Shown here in pieces: positions 1 through 11,323 of a stretch of DNA of 64,000 nt. Below the pieces are notes generated by a model. It did not search any database, had not been told where the DNA came from, and saw nothing but the letters and a program-made list of their open reading frames with translations. Source of the DNA: Bathynomus jamesi (Eukaryota > Arthropoda > Malacostraca > Isopoda > Cirolanidae); assembly GCA_023014485.1 (NCBI GenBank), contig JAJOZX010000937.1, forward strand, positions 633,501-697,500. Reading direction: 5' to 3'. Position numbers and translations under genes: made by a program. Position 1 is the first letter of the stretch, and every line of letters begins with the position of its first letter.

Positions 1-131
1 ACCTCTAAATACTGTTTGATTCCCATCATTTTTCGATTTTTAGAACCTCTATGCCTATTGAAATCGGGGCAGCATTCGCGAGCAAGAGAAAATAAAAAAA
101 AAAAATTTCTATGTATTAATGAGACACCCTA
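1..131. mobile_element. End of an unidentified DNA transposon (partial)
   Basis: The window opens in AT-rich sequence that ends in a GAGACACCCTA-like terminus at about 121-131. The BEL/Pao reading frame begins immediately after it. A terminus of that form resembles a Tc1/mariner inverted repeat, so this is probably the right end of an element that interrupted the retrotransposon. The left end lies outside the window, so neither TIR pairing nor a target duplication can be tested. Confidence 0.3.
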
Positions 132-696
132 TTGTACAGGCTAATAAAAAATGAGTTGTTAATTGAATGCAATGAGGCCATCCTAAGCTATGTAAGGGAG
201 TGCTATGCTGAAAGGGTGCAAGGTGAGCTGGTGAGCCAGGAGGCACATTATCCGCCACACCATGCAGTGGAATGGCGAGACGAAACTACCACCAAACTGA
301 GGGTAGTTTTTGATGGCTCAGCCAAGGACAAAGGTGGTGTGTCCTTGAATGACTGTTTGGATGCTGGTCCAAATTTAAATGCAGATTTATTTTCTTTGTT
401 ACCAAGATTCAGGTTTGGTAGAGTAGCATTGACTGCAGATGTGAAGCAAGCCTGTTTGCAGATAAAGTTAAAACCAGAGGACAGAGATGCAGTAAGGTAT
501 CTGTGGGTGGATACGAAAGACTTGTTGGAAAATGAACCTAAGGTTCAAGCATATAGAACGAAGTCAGTGTTGTTTGGCCTCAGCTCTAGTCCATTTTTGT
601 TGGCAGCTACGATGCAGTACCATTTTAAGAAATATTCTGGTCTATCCTAACACTATTGAACACATAAGAAAAAAGTTTTATGTTGATGATTTGCTG
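132..696 (+). pseudogene. BEL/Pao reverse transcriptase, palm region (broken)
   Basis: This is the N-terminal half of a BEL/Pao-type reverse transcriptase. It shows the family string PPHHAV, the RVVFDGSAK block, LNDCLDAGP, an RFRFGRVALTADVKQACLQI-like block and the LFGLSSSPFLLA block. The catalytic YVDD box follows at about 678-692 but in another frame, so a frameshift lies near 640-655. The 5' side is cut off by the element ending at 131. Upstream gag and protease are absent. The polypeptide continues at 1381 after an insertion. This is a dead retrotransposon copy. Confidence 0.9.
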
Positions 697-1380
697 CGAA
701 AAATGCTCTGTATGAATTGGTCCACAATTAACCCACCCCTTATATCTCCAGTCTAACTATAGAGTAGATCAAGTCTAGCCTAGAGGGGTCAGCCTAGAGA
801 TTCCGGAAATGGTCCAGAGCGGGCAGATAAATTGAGGTCCACAGCAGGATTCCTCACAAGAATTAGGTTAGGGCAATCTACTTTCACCTTTGTTAAGCTA
901 TGAGTTGATGCTGGGTCTTAGGTCACAATGTAGGCCTAACTTGTTTGACCCAGCTTAATTTAATGTTCTTAACTGTTTGGTGTTAAAACTCATATTAGTC
1001 ACTTACTTTTAGTTATTACAGTCTCTCCCTTCTCCGGTTGTCTCATTCGAGAGCATACTTTGCTGGTACGTCCTCTCGCCCCGTTCTTCGTTTTCGTTCT
1101 CCTTTGTTCTCCTCTTCGCGGGGCTTCTCGTACCAGCGTTGTCTTGGTTTATTCCTCGGTTGGTTGAGCGGTAATGTATCCTTATTACCGAGCACGCTCC
1201 TCCCACACAGTATATAAATACTAGTGTGGAGAATAACTCTGGTGAGCAACCAATTGGTTTCATCCACCCAGTTATTGACATAAAAGGAATTTAATGATTG
1301 TTAGATTAACTACCTACCTACTCAGTGAACCATTTTCGTTACCTCCCAACTACCCACTCATCAGTTTTCCATATTTGCTG
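697..1380. mobile_element. 684-bp insertion in the BEL/Pao RT with 8-bp duplication
   Basis: ATTTGCTG occurs at 689-696 and again at 1373-1380. Taking out 697-1380 puts the codons after the YVDD box back in register with the downstream RT segment, so this is an insertion with its target duplication. The insert has no recognised protein. It holds a GC-richer stretch (about 1020-1200) and a TATATAAATA box near 1208-1217, which would fit a solo LTR or a SINE-like element, but no convincing inverted repeat or TG...CA boundary matches the duplication. Its class is unknown. Confidence 0.7.
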
Positions 1381-2100
1381 TGTTCCATGGATAATACAGA
1401 AATGGCAAAACAGATATTCATGGAAGCTAGAGCTATAATGAGGGAGGCTGGTATGGAGCTTAGAAAATGGCAGACCAATCATTCTCAATTACAAGAGTTT
1501 ATGAGTCAGTCATGTGTAGGACCAGATGCAGCAGAAAGTATTGAGGATTCTGGTATTAAGTTGTTGTGGGCAATAGACACAAAGGTGCTAGGCATTGTTT
1601 GGCAGCAAGGAGAGGATTTGTTTACCTTCAATGGGAAATCTTTAGTAGAGCTGGCTGAGAATGAGACAAGGTGGACAAAAAATGTACCGTACAGCTCTTA
1701 GTTTGTCTTTGAAGGTCTTTGATCCTCTTGGATTCCTGGCTCCATTTGTGATAAAGTAAAAAATTTGGTTTCAGAGCCTCTGGGAAATTGGACTTGGTTG
1801 GGACCAAGAGTTCCCCAATCATATGGTGGTAAGGTGGAAATATTGGTGCAAAGAATTGACACATCTTGGAGACATTGAAATCCCAAGATGGTACTTTGGA
1901 GAGTTGAACAATAGTCCAGACAATTTGGAGCTGCACATCTTTTGTGATGCAAGTGAGGAAACCTCTGCAACTTGTATTTATATAAGAGACACATTCAAAG
2001 AGGAAGTAAGTTGCAGGTTGGTTGCTGCAAAGAGCAGAGTAGCACCTTTGAAAAGGCTTTCTTTTCCAATTGGATTTGATGGGTGCAGTTATTGCTAGTT
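1381..2100 (+). pseudogene. BEL/Pao RT thumb and RNase H N-terminal part
   Basis: The segment continues directly from the YVDD box. It has the BEL signatures GMELRKW and KVLGIVW, then (after a frameshift near 1690) VFDPLGFLAPF, a stop at about 1757, and the RNase H opening ELHIFCDASEE with its first catalytic Asp, followed by KSRVAPLK. At least two frame breaks and an in-frame stop make it non-functional. Confidence 0.88.
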
Positions 2101-2940
2101 GGCTTACAGTTACAGTGCAAAAGTCTTTGGCCCTTTATGAAATTCCAAGCTATTATTGGACAGACCACTATAGTTTGGCACTGGTTAAGAAGCCAGGCAA
2201 GGAAATGGAAACCTTTTGTTACCGATAGGGTGGAGGAAATTCAAGCACACACAGATCCAAAGCAATGGAAGCATTGTCCAGGTACCCAAAACCCAGCTGA
2301 TTTACCAACACGAGGAATTTTGGTGAAAGATCTTGCACAGTCAAGTTTGTGGTGGAATGGGTCAGAGTGGCTAAAACTTGGTAGTGAAAACTGGCCTTCT
2401 AATCAGCCTGTTGTAGGAGAATGCCAGGCTGAAGAAGCATGGGTGAATGAGGTGAGAAAATGCAATGTGAACAGTTGTCAAGTTATGCAGCAGGACCCCA
2501 TATTGAGGCTTGAGGACATTAGCAGTCTGAAAAGGTTGTTAAGAATGACAGCATGGGTATATAGATTTACAAACAACATTAAGGGAGAAACAAGAAGGGA
2601 AGGAATTCTGAAGAGTAAGGAGATTCAGCAAGCCAGGCAATACTGGGTGGTATATGTGCAGAAGGAAAAATTTGGTGAAGAGAGGGAATTGCTCACCAGC
2701 CATCCATTACAGGTTCTACCAACACATTCTGATCTCAAGGGTTTGGATGTGTTTTTGGTTCAGGATTTATTGAGAGTAGGAGGTAGACTACAGTTTTCTG
2801 GACTTCCAGAGGGGAAAAGAGATCCAATTTTGTTACCTTCTGGGGGGTACTTCGTGGAACTTTTGATCCTGGGTACCCATCATAAGTTGTTACATGCTGG
2901 AATTAGAGAAGTGATAATAGAGATCAGACAACAGTTTTGA
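2101..2940 (+). pseudogene. BEL/Pao RNase H C-terminal part, tether and integrase zinc finger
   Basis: A 285-codon open frame carries the later RNase H and connection motifs WHWLRSQARKWKPFV, DRVEEIQ, NPADLPTRG and LWWNGSEWL. The sequence then runs through a linker to the HH half of the integrase zinc finger (HHKLLHAGIREVI), and the CC half (CVVCKRW) follows at about 2980. The family normally has these in this order. The frame ends in a stop at 2938-2940, after which the coding sense continues in another frame. Confidence 0.85.
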
Positions 2941-3365
2941 ATTCCCAAAATTAGAGTAGTAAAAAAAGTCTTGCATAAATGTGTGGTTTGCAAGCGTTGG
3001 AGTGCAAAGCCTTATTATGAAAAGGTGGCTCCACTTCCAAGAGAATGGTGTGTCTCTACTGCCCCATTTGATGTAGTGGGAGTAGACTTCGCAGGTCCAG
3101 TCTATGTTTCTGAGCAAGGGGAGTCTAACAAAGGTTATATATGTCTTTTTACATGTGCTACCACCAGAGCAATCCATTTGGAGTTGGTAAGCAACTTCAG
3201 TGATGTATTTCTTTTGACCTTTAAAAGGTTTGTGAACAGAAGGGATTTCCCAAATAAAATCATATCGGATAATGCAAAAACCTTCAAAAGGGCTGCAAAG
3301 GAACTCCAAGAAGTTTGGTCCTTGCTAAAAGAGGAGGGATTCCAATCCTACTTTTCACACCATGG
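2941..3365 (+). pseudogene. BEL/Pao integrase core, N-terminal part
   Basis: It carries CVVCKRW (zinc finger cysteines), then the rve-type core with the first catalytic Asp in VGVDFAGPVY, the Pao-typical CATTRAIHLELV block and the second Asp in IISDNAKTF. The third catalytic residue is not here. It lies after the 3.8 kb insertion, in GGFWERLV at about 7184. The frame is cut exactly at CCATGG (3360-3365), the target site of that insertion. Confidence 0.88.
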
Positions 3366-3683
3366 GTAGGGTGTGACAGTTGCACCAACTTTGTCCTACA
3401 ATGCTGTTCAAAATTTTGGTGTTGCATATTGACATAAAAAATACCCACGTGCAATTTTTTGAAGATTCAGGCATATTTGAGTGAGCACCAGCAATTTGAA
3501 AAATAGCGATTTTGCTTATACGGCATACGCGCCTATATATGAAATTGTACAACCATCATAAGGGATATTAACACAAATCATTTGCTTGTCTTAATTAAAA
3601 GCTGTTATCACTAACACAAAAAAGTTAATCATTCTTATTCTCTCATGGTACATTTAGGGGTTTTATCATATATTCACAAGGTA

Positions 3684-6600
3684 TTATTTTGCTAGAGCAA
3701 GAAACCATGATTTCTGTTCAGAAACAGATGATCGTTTGCGCTGATTAGGAATGCGGAGTCTGTCATTTTCAACTACTTGAAGGACTTCTTGAAAGCGCTC
3801 CTCATCCCTGGCAACATTAAGAAAGTCATGGCAAAGTTTTACACCATGCTCTGCAGCCTCATTGATGACCTGAAGCTTGTCCACAACCCGTTTCATGTTC
3901 AGGTAGTCGTCATGATCCACCCATTCACTGGCTGGACTGTGGAGAAACTGATAGGGCATGCCTAAAATGGTGAAGAACCGGCTTGAGTCAGGCCCAATTA
4001 GGTCCACCAGGGCAGTGCCACTTTCTGGGACAGGGGGAAGATATGGCTTTCCATAGCCCCCATCAGAGCCGGATTTAGACGTGTGGAGGCCCCCCTACCT
4101 TAGGGGAAGACATAATTGAAGTCATCCATAAGATTCATAATATAATTAACATACATACACTTTCAAAACATCGTGCACTCTTGTGTCTGTCCATTCCACT
4201 CATTTCTGCAAAAAATGAAAGCCTCGGGTTACTCGGGTATTCCATTATAGTGAGAGTAGGCTGAAAAGAGTAATAAAAACAAAATGATAATCAGTACACA
4301 ACAAATAGTAATTGGTAAAAGTTTATGTAGCTACTACAGTGGTATTGGATGCGCGTTTTTTTTTTTGTTGATCATCTATCGGGTTTTTCTAGTTTCGTTT
4401 TTTTTTCTATTTTGATAATGGCTTGTCAATATGTGGAGGCCCATGGGCAGCTGCCCACTTTGCCCACTCCTAAATCCGGCCCTGGCCCCCATGATTGAGC
4501 CCCACACTCTTAGTAACTTCAGTGCCTTCATGGCAAAGAAGGGCCTTCCTCATCTCCTCTTTTGTCCTTTCTTGTACTTAGGACGAGAACAAAGCCAGTG
4601 GGGCCAACTCCTCAGTTAGGTACCAAGTGTGTCTACTGAGTGCCACACGTGCCTTGTCAACTATTGTGGCGTCATATGGGGCAAATTCAGCCAAGGTTTC
4701 GACCAAATTCAAGTCATTCAGTGGCGCACTTGCTGGAACAGGGCAAACAATCCACCATGGGACATAAACAGCGACTGTGAACACACCAAACCGTTCTAAC
4801 TTGCTGATTTGACTTTTAGTCACAACCTCAGCTTTGGGAAACTGCTCTTTGATCTGGCCTGACAAAAGAACAATCTTGAGGGTATAGAGCAGTTTAGCCA
4901 TCCACCTTGCTTTGTGAAGTGCACCGGGGTAGACCATTGTGAAGTTCACTGGCTTGGATCCTTTAGTTACAAGCAGCAGACAAAGCTCTACCAGCTCCTT
5001 GTAGTTGCCACGTGTAAATGGTTGGGCTAGAGATTCGCGGAAGAAGTCAGCCATCTCCTGCTGGCACTCCTCAAACACTCCAGGCATTGCGGGGTAGTAG
5101 TATTTCTTTTTTTTCATTGTACGTCAGTTGAGAGAAATGGTTCTTGAACCTAGAAATGCAATTATTGGGATTATTGTATTTCGTACTAATCTATAATATT
5201 GTTTTAGGGGTATTAAGATTGATATGATCGATCATTTGCTTGGTGTTAGTATATCTTATAAGTCTAATAAAAGAAATTCCATTAAATTTGTTCATTAGAT
5301 AATAATATTCCTTGTTATTTTGTAAAGCTTATGACTCACCTATGGAAAACCATTATGTTTGGACTTGAAGAGCCCTCCACTTTCAAGCAATCCCAGCAAA
5401 CACCTAGGATGGCTTCGCCCACATGCCTGTGACAGGCGCACCAGAATACGGCACGCTCTAATTCCTTTTGGAGGGAGACGCAAGCAGCTGTTTTTTGTCC
5501 TGAAAAAAAATGTAATTGTAGTTTGAGGCCACCATTTCAGGCACGTGCTTTTTGCAGATTTCTGTTAAATCATTCACTGTATTTTGGTATTAATGTCGTG
5601 ATAAATTCACGCTGATGTTTGAAATAGGTTTACCTGTATTGGATGAAGTTGTGTCGAAAACCATACCAACGACTTTCTGTTCACACTCCCAATTGACCAG
5701 AAGTTGTTTGGTTGCTGTTGATATCAAGTCTCCTTGAACCAGGCCAGCTTTTTGAGTCAAATGCGGAAGAGGTGGGACTCCAAGAAGCTTTGTGCCATTG
5801 ACACCAGACACAAGAATGGGCAGGCGGTCATCGGTGCCTTTGGAATCCAGCGTGTCCATAAGCTTACCATCCCAGTGCACCAGTACTTTGTCTGATGGTT
5901 GCCATTCATCCATGATTTTTAAACTTATTTCTGACACGATGGAAGCTCGGTATCGGTGGGCTGTCCTTGCATTTAGACTCAGCTTTGATGTATTCCACCA
6001 CATGCAGATACAAGGGAGTACACAATTGCACTCAGCTGGGTCGGCGAGATGATGTTTCGAACTCTGCATGAAACAAGTTCTGCTGACTTCAGAATATCAT
6101 GGGGCACAAAAATTGAAACTCCCTCTTTCACTGTTCTCGGATGTTTTCTCTTTGGTTCAGCAGTGCTGGCCTCATCAATGTCATCATCCTCATCAGAGCT
6201 AATAGGTGAATCAATATCAGCCTGTACATTCTCAGCATGATCACATTGCTCTCTCTCTTGTCGCTTCTCTTCTCGCATCTGCCTTTTCTGTCGCTTCTGA
6301 ACCTTTTCTGTGAGTACTTTGTTTACCCCAGAGTAGGTAGCTACTCTGTCACTTAGCATGCTTTTCATAAAGAGTATGTCAGTATCAATGGCATCTTGTT
6401 CGGCCTGAGTTTTCCCCTTTTTCGCAGCTGCCATGTCTTTCAACACTGTGCTCTTATAAAATTTTATCATCAGGCTCAATTCTGATTTAAACTTCATAAT
6501 TCCAGGATCATCAGCCCGTCTTCTATCCTCATTCTTTTTCATAAGCATCATGTAGTCTTTGTCATAGTAAGTTTTAATCACTCGGCCAATATTGTTCCTG

Positions 6601-6821
6601 CCTGTAATGGTCGGGACATTCGCCTTCTGGTAATGCAAAAGCACATTGTCAATGGTGGCAGATAAAGCCTGGTCCCAATGCATATCCCGAAGGTTTGCTA
6701 ACAGACATAGTAAGACCTGCCTATTAGTTGGCAGTTTGCAGCCCTTTATTTCCTTTTCTTCTTCTCGGGGTACGGTGCCCAATAACATTCTGGCATACTC
6801 ATCATCTTGCCGTGTATCCAT
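3684..6821 (-). pseudogene. Transposase-like protein of the VFDTT type, fragmented
   Basis: Read from 6821 downward, a 280-residue N-terminal part contains a charged, possibly coiled region (KVQKRQKRQMREEKRQERE) and an acidic stretch (SSDEDDDIDEA). It is followed by a segment with VLVHWDGKLMD and VGMVFDTTSSNTGKP, whose aspartates are plausible DDE residues. After decay at about 5120-5590 there are C-terminal pieces at 4578-5117 and 3684-4020, the latter with NEAAEHGVKLCHDFLNVARDEERFQEVLQ. The MITE at 4064-4484 interrupts the coding sense, which rejoins across its 8-bp duplication. The frame is broken in several places. That it is a transposase is inferred from the TIRs and the target duplication. 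Confidence 0.7.
4064..4484. mobile_element. hAT-type MITE, 421 bp
   Basis: It starts CAGAGCCGGATTTAG and ends with the complement of CAGGGCCGGATTTAG. It is flanked by perfect 8-bp direct repeats GCCCCCAT (4056-4063 and 4485-4492). An 8-bp duplication with CAGRG termini is diagnostic of hAT. It has no coding capacity. A related longer copy sits at 17,677-18,240. Confidence 0.92.
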
Positions 6822-7157
6822 GATTAAATTCTCTATTCACAACATCAAATCACTGTCAAGGGAAAAGAAAAGAGCATCATTAAAATTAAATGCAATAAAA
6901 TAATACGTGGAAAATTTGTGGGTCAGCATTCCAGACCCGGAAATGAAAATCTGATAAAATGTGCTATTTTCACACTTATTTATGAAGTTCATAAGCTGAA
7001 ATAGCAATACTTGCTGGTACGACGGTGCTAGCTCAAACATGCACCGATCTCCAAGAAAATTTACAGGGGTGTTTCCTAGATAAATACACACACTAAAACT
7101 TTGAACAGCATTGTAGGACCATTTTTTGATTTTTGGAGGGCAACGGTCACACCCTAT

Positions 7158-7881
7158 CCATGGGGTACAGTGGGAGTTTATTGGTGGGGAGGATTTTGGG
7201 AAAGGCTAGTGAGAAGTGTAAAGTGTCCATTAAAGAAACTTTTAGCTAATGCTCATTTGAGCAAAGAAGAATTCTGCACTGTTTTTGTGTGAAGTAGAAG
7301 CAATGGTGAACAGTAGGCCTATCACCTTTGTTTATAACAGTATGCAGGATGCAGAGCCATTGACACCAAATCATTTTCTTTGTGGTAAATGATTAACATC
7401 AAGCCCCAGTTTGCCAGAAGACTTACAGACTATCCAGAGCACTCAAGAAGTTAATCAGAAGGTTCAAGTACCTTGAAGAGCTACAAGATCAGTGGTAGAA
7501 TACTTGCTAGAACTCAATTATTACCCATCAATGCCATCATGTAATGTAAAGAGCTCTAATGCAAATTGTATCAAGGTGGGAGAAGTGATAATGATTGGGG
7601 ATGAAAGACCAAGGCAATGCTGGAAGCTTGGCATAATTAGAGAGTTGTTTGTTGGTAAAGACAATTTAGGTCTGCACTGGTAAAGACTTCAGGAGGAAAA
7701 TTAGAGACACCTATACAAAAACTCTATGCTTTAGAAATCAGCAAAAACATGGATAGTCAAGATGAAACATTTGAGTTACAGCCTCATGGAGAAGGCTTGG
7801 CTAAATTTGCAGAATTTGGTGGGGAGTGCTAGAAAATCTAGAAGAGGAAGAGCCATTGTTGTCCCAAGGCGATATGATGAC
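7158..7881 (+). pseudogene. BEL/Pao integrase C-terminal part
   Basis: After the insertion the integrase resumes with the third catalytic residue in GGFWERLVRSVK. The Pao-typical block follows, with a short NSRPI motif and then PLTPNHFLCGK, and after decay RPRQCWKLGIIREL and GKDN. A few residues that normally precede GGFWE appear deleted. Several frameshifts and stops follow. Coding sense fades near 7880, close to where a polypurine tract and 3' LTR would be expected. Confidence 0.85.
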
Positions 7882-8724
7882 TAAGCTGACTGATGCAGCA
7901 TTGCTTGTATATATTAAGTTAAGGTGTATATATATCCATCTCATAATTGTAAGGTTAGTGAAAAATTCACTTAATCTAGAGCTAGCATTTTTGAGCTCTT
8001 GTGGCATCATTTTTTTGGGGGCACTGCGCGTCCTTCCTACTCGTTTGTTGAATACGGCACTTACAGGGCGTGGTCTTATAGAGAGCTCTCTGCAATTCAG
8101 TTTGGTTGTTTAGATACAAGATTGTTGCATCATGCAATGGTGCTGGTTGTGTTGTTGTTGCAAAGTTTAGAAAGAAGACCATAAATAGTGCCCCTTTTAT
8201 TTTTTATCTTAATTTTATGCAACTGAGGTCTAAGATAGGCCCACATCGAGTCAGCAACCCTGAGGTACGGACTTGGAGGTCCTACTAGGTCCTAAGTTTT
8301 TAGTCTAGCTTAACTTGGGCTGTAGGTTAAACTGGCCCTTCAGAGCTTGGCTGTTCATGGTTTTCTGAACCCAATAAAATAAAAAATAACATATATACTG
8401 TACTCCAAAAAGGCTGAAAAAGTGGGGAAGGGAGAAACAGTCTTGAAGAGTTAAAAGTTGGGTGTGATCACAAATGGCTGAAAAAAAAAGTGTATATATA
8501 TATATATATTTACTGGTTCCAGCCCCCTGAAACTTCCCTTTTCCCTTCCTCACTTTTTAAGCATTTTAAGAATAAATAAAAGACCTTCTCTGTTTTTTCT
8601 GCTAATAAAGTTTGAGTGACTGGATGTCTAGTGATTGTGCAGAGTGAAACAGTGCTACTCCTTTCCTTTTCCTGTATAAAATATCCCAACACAACCAAAA
8701 CAATGGGTTTTGCCATATTATATA
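7882..8724. other. No gene seen; possible BEL/Pao 3' LTR remnant
   Basis: It lies directly downstream of the integrase end, where the 3' LTR should be. No second LTR copy is present in the window, so LTR identity cannot be shown. Short open frames here have no recognisable motif. A small (TA)n tract lies at about 8490-8508. Confidence 0.3.
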
Positions 8725-9589
8725 CAGGGTGTACATAAAGTCAGGATCTATTTTTGTGAAGCACTTGGAAATTATATGGAATTCAATCATAAAATGATAG
8801 TGGTAACATTTATTACATAATTAAGAGTAGGATTCGACGTGACGCCCATCAGTATCCCTGCACAGCTCAAATCATTCCGCAGCATTTGCGGGGTTATGTT
8901 ATCTGCAGCAGTTCATGTACGTAAGTTTTGAAGACTCCTAATCTTCATCTGATAGACGTGCGATTTGATAAAGCCCCATGCAAAGAAATCTAAAGGGGTT
9001 AAATCTGGTGATCTCGCTGGCCAAGGTCTGTTGCTTCCGCATCCAATCCAACGATTTGGAAAACGTCCATTTAGATAATCCTGAACAATTTTGGCATAGT
9101 GACAAGGAGTACCATCATGTTGATAGATGACGGGGATAGGATTGTTAGTACTGTTGTCTATCAACTTGATGGTGCTCCTTGTCACTATGCCAAAATTGTT
9201 CAGGATTATCTAAATGGACGTTTTCCAAATCGCTGGATCAGACGCGGAAGCAACAGACCTTGGCCAGCGAGATCTCCAGATTTAACCCCTTTAGATTTCT
9301 TTGCATGGGGCTTTATCAAATCGCACATCTATCAGACGAAGATTATGAGTCTTGAAAACTTACGTACACATATACGAACTACTGCAGATAACATAACCCC
9401 GCAAATGCTCCAGAATGTGTTTAGAAATGCTGCGGAATGATTTGAGCTGTGCAGGGATACTGATGGGTGTCACATCGAATCCTACTCTTAATTATTTAAT
9501 AAATGTTACCACTTTATCATTTTATGATTGAATTCCATATAATTTCCAAGTGCTTCACAAAAATAGATCCTGACTTTATGTACACCCTG
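8725..9589. mobile_element. Foldback Tc1/mariner element, 865 bp
   Basis: Both ends read CAGGGTGTACATAAAGTCAG inward and are flanked by TA. The element is a near-complete inverted repeat: each arm carries the 3' portion of a transposase running outward from the centre at about 9130-9165. The arms differ by substitutions and by about 22 bp present only in the right arm (around 9405-9428), so this is an old genomic structure and not two reads of one strand. It cannot be autonomous, because the N-terminal half of the transposase is missing. Confidence 0.88.
9150..9440 (+). pseudogene. Tc1/mariner-type transposase C-terminal fragment
   Basis: The frame carries QLDGAPCHYA, whose Asp is the second catalytic residue, then RFPNRWIRRGS and WPARSPDLTPLDFFAWGFIKSH. 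These motifs belong to the DDE_3 endonuclease domain of Tc1/mariner-superfamily proteins of arthropods. A mirror-image copy of the same segment is encoded on the minus strand at about 8913-9130. The DNA-binding half and the first catalytic Asp are absent from both arms. Confidence 0.8.
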
Positions 9590-10506
9590 TATATAAAATT
9601 CAGGCTTGATAATTAATCTAGCATGATGTTCTAGGCAACTTTTTATATAGTTTAGGATATTTGTGATGCAAAATTTAGTACTATAGGGTATGTGGGTTTA
9701 ATGTAATTGGCTAATATATAATTTAACACTGATATGGTGCTGTGGAAAAACTAGAGGGGCTATGGGTTGATTGCCTGATACCCTCATCTGTTGGAAATTT
9801 CCAGCATATTTCAGTGGAGAGTTAATGACAAAAGCCCTACATTTTTTCTGGAGAGAGTTATATATATGTCATCAAAGGACCTCTATTTATTTGCCTTCGC
9901 TATTTGCCCTGCTTAATGGTAAAGAAAGGAATTGCCTTACCTTATTATTTCATTGGGCCTTGCTTCTGTTTCGATGTAGGGTGCAACAATGTTTTTTAAT
10001 GTAGGGCCGTGGTATGATGGAGTTACACAATGAGTTGATTTGATGTACGGTAACTAATATAGGCAGTCACTACTTAAATACCTGAAGGAATAGGCCTATC
10101 CTTTTTATTGTTATTAGCTTTTATATTATGAGGAATTCACTCAGAACTTATAGGAAGATAAAGGACATCTTCCTTGCTTAGAGCATCGCTGTAACATAAG
10201 CAGCTCAGAGTGCCGCCAGTATAATATAATCTTCGTATTTTATTATTTGCTGAATTTGCAAAGTTTGTTGACTTCTCTTGATGTAATTTTCATGAGTCAG
10301 CAGTGGAAAATTTTGAACACAAAATAATAAATTTGGTTTTCTTGTTACCAAGCAGGCCTGATGCCTACATATGGGTTCTATGTATATATGGAATTATTTT
10401 CATTCCCAATAGGCTATGTCGCCAATCCCGAGGCAATTTTGTAGATATTTAATTCAATTAATTAATAATTTGTATTTAATTATGAAATAAAGGTATCACA
10501 TACAAT
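9590..10506. other. No gene seen
   Basis: AT-rich sequence with no protein motif, inverted repeat or RNA gene that I can support. The longest open stretch (about 9771-10,004) shows no family signature. Confidence 0.5.
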
Positions 10507-11323
10507 CAGGGGTTTACCTAAAGTATTTGGCACCTGGGGTGCATCCTTCCTTTGGCCCCTGCTATAAATAATTTTAAAATTTAAACACACAGAAAAATAT
10601 ATTATGTTTGCAAGTAGATTTTTAAACAGTACAGTACTGTCAAGCAAATTGGAAATAAGAAAAATGCAGGACATTAAAAAGTCAGTGAACAGGTAATACT
10701 GCATTTTATTTTATACAAAAAACGCAGGAAATCCAGTCTCAACACTCAGCCTGTTCTTCAAAGGTAAATAGAGAGGATTCACAGTGTCTATTTTCGAGCC
10801 TTAATTTCTGCAAATTGATCAATGACCTCATCAAAATTCACCTCCTTTGTATCTTCATCACTATGATACCACATTGTCAAAAATTACTGGACACTGGTAT
10901 AAGTACCATGATATTATTATAAACACCAGTATTTTATGCTTTATCATAATTATTTAATGAAACATACCTCATGTATGTGGAGTCACAGTGTTCAAGTGAA
11001 CAAGACTTGGAATGTCAGTTGCAGCCAGCTGGCTATGTTCAACAAACTGATGACTAAAACGTCAACAAACATTTGCCTTTCGATGTATTTTTTATCAAAT
11101 ATTTAATTTTTTTGTTTGTAAATTTTGTATTGCTAATAAAACTAAAAATTTATTTTATAGTAGAAATTAACATTAAGCTGTTGTAATAGTTTGAACATCT
11201 TAAATTTTTTTTCTTACTTTGGCAAATTTTTCATTTGGTTTGAAAACTTGTACTGGTATTTCAACTCTCCCGATGGCACCCCGGGCGGACTGCCCCCCTC
11301 GCAACCCCCTTAGTATGCCACTG
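10507..11323. mobile_element. Non-autonomous hAT-like element, 817 bp
   Basis: It begins CAGGGGTTTACC and ends TATGCCACTG. It is flanked by 8-bp direct repeats CATACAAT (10,499-10,506) and CATACGAT (11,324-11,331), one mismatch. CAG...CTG ends with an 8-bp duplication are hAT hallmarks. The inverted-repeat match beyond the first bases is weak and there is no coding capacity. Confidence 0.65.

Larger units (their letters stand above)
3366..7157 (-). mobile_element. VFDTT-type DNA transposon, 3.8 kb, in BEL integrase
   Basis: The ends are inverted repeats beginning GTAGGGTGTGAC on the left and ATAGGGTGTGAC on the right (complement). Pairing extends, with a gap, through TCCTACAATGCTGTTCAAA. It is flanked by CCATGG at 3360-3365 and 7158-7163, a 6-bp target duplication, and the integrase reading resumes after it. 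It encodes the minus-strand transposase at 3684-6821 and carries a nested hAT MITE. I recognise the protein family as recurrent in arthropod genomes but cannot assign a named superfamily; VFDTT is my label. Confidence 0.8.

Noticed and set aside
132..7881. Complete endogenous retrovirus or intact BEL element
   Set aside because: No LTR pair, gag or envelope is visible in the window. RT, RNase H and integrase are broken by frameshifts, stops and two insertions.
7882..8724. BEL 3' LTR as a firm annotation
   Set aside because: No second LTR copy exists in the window for comparison and no clear TG/CA borders were found.
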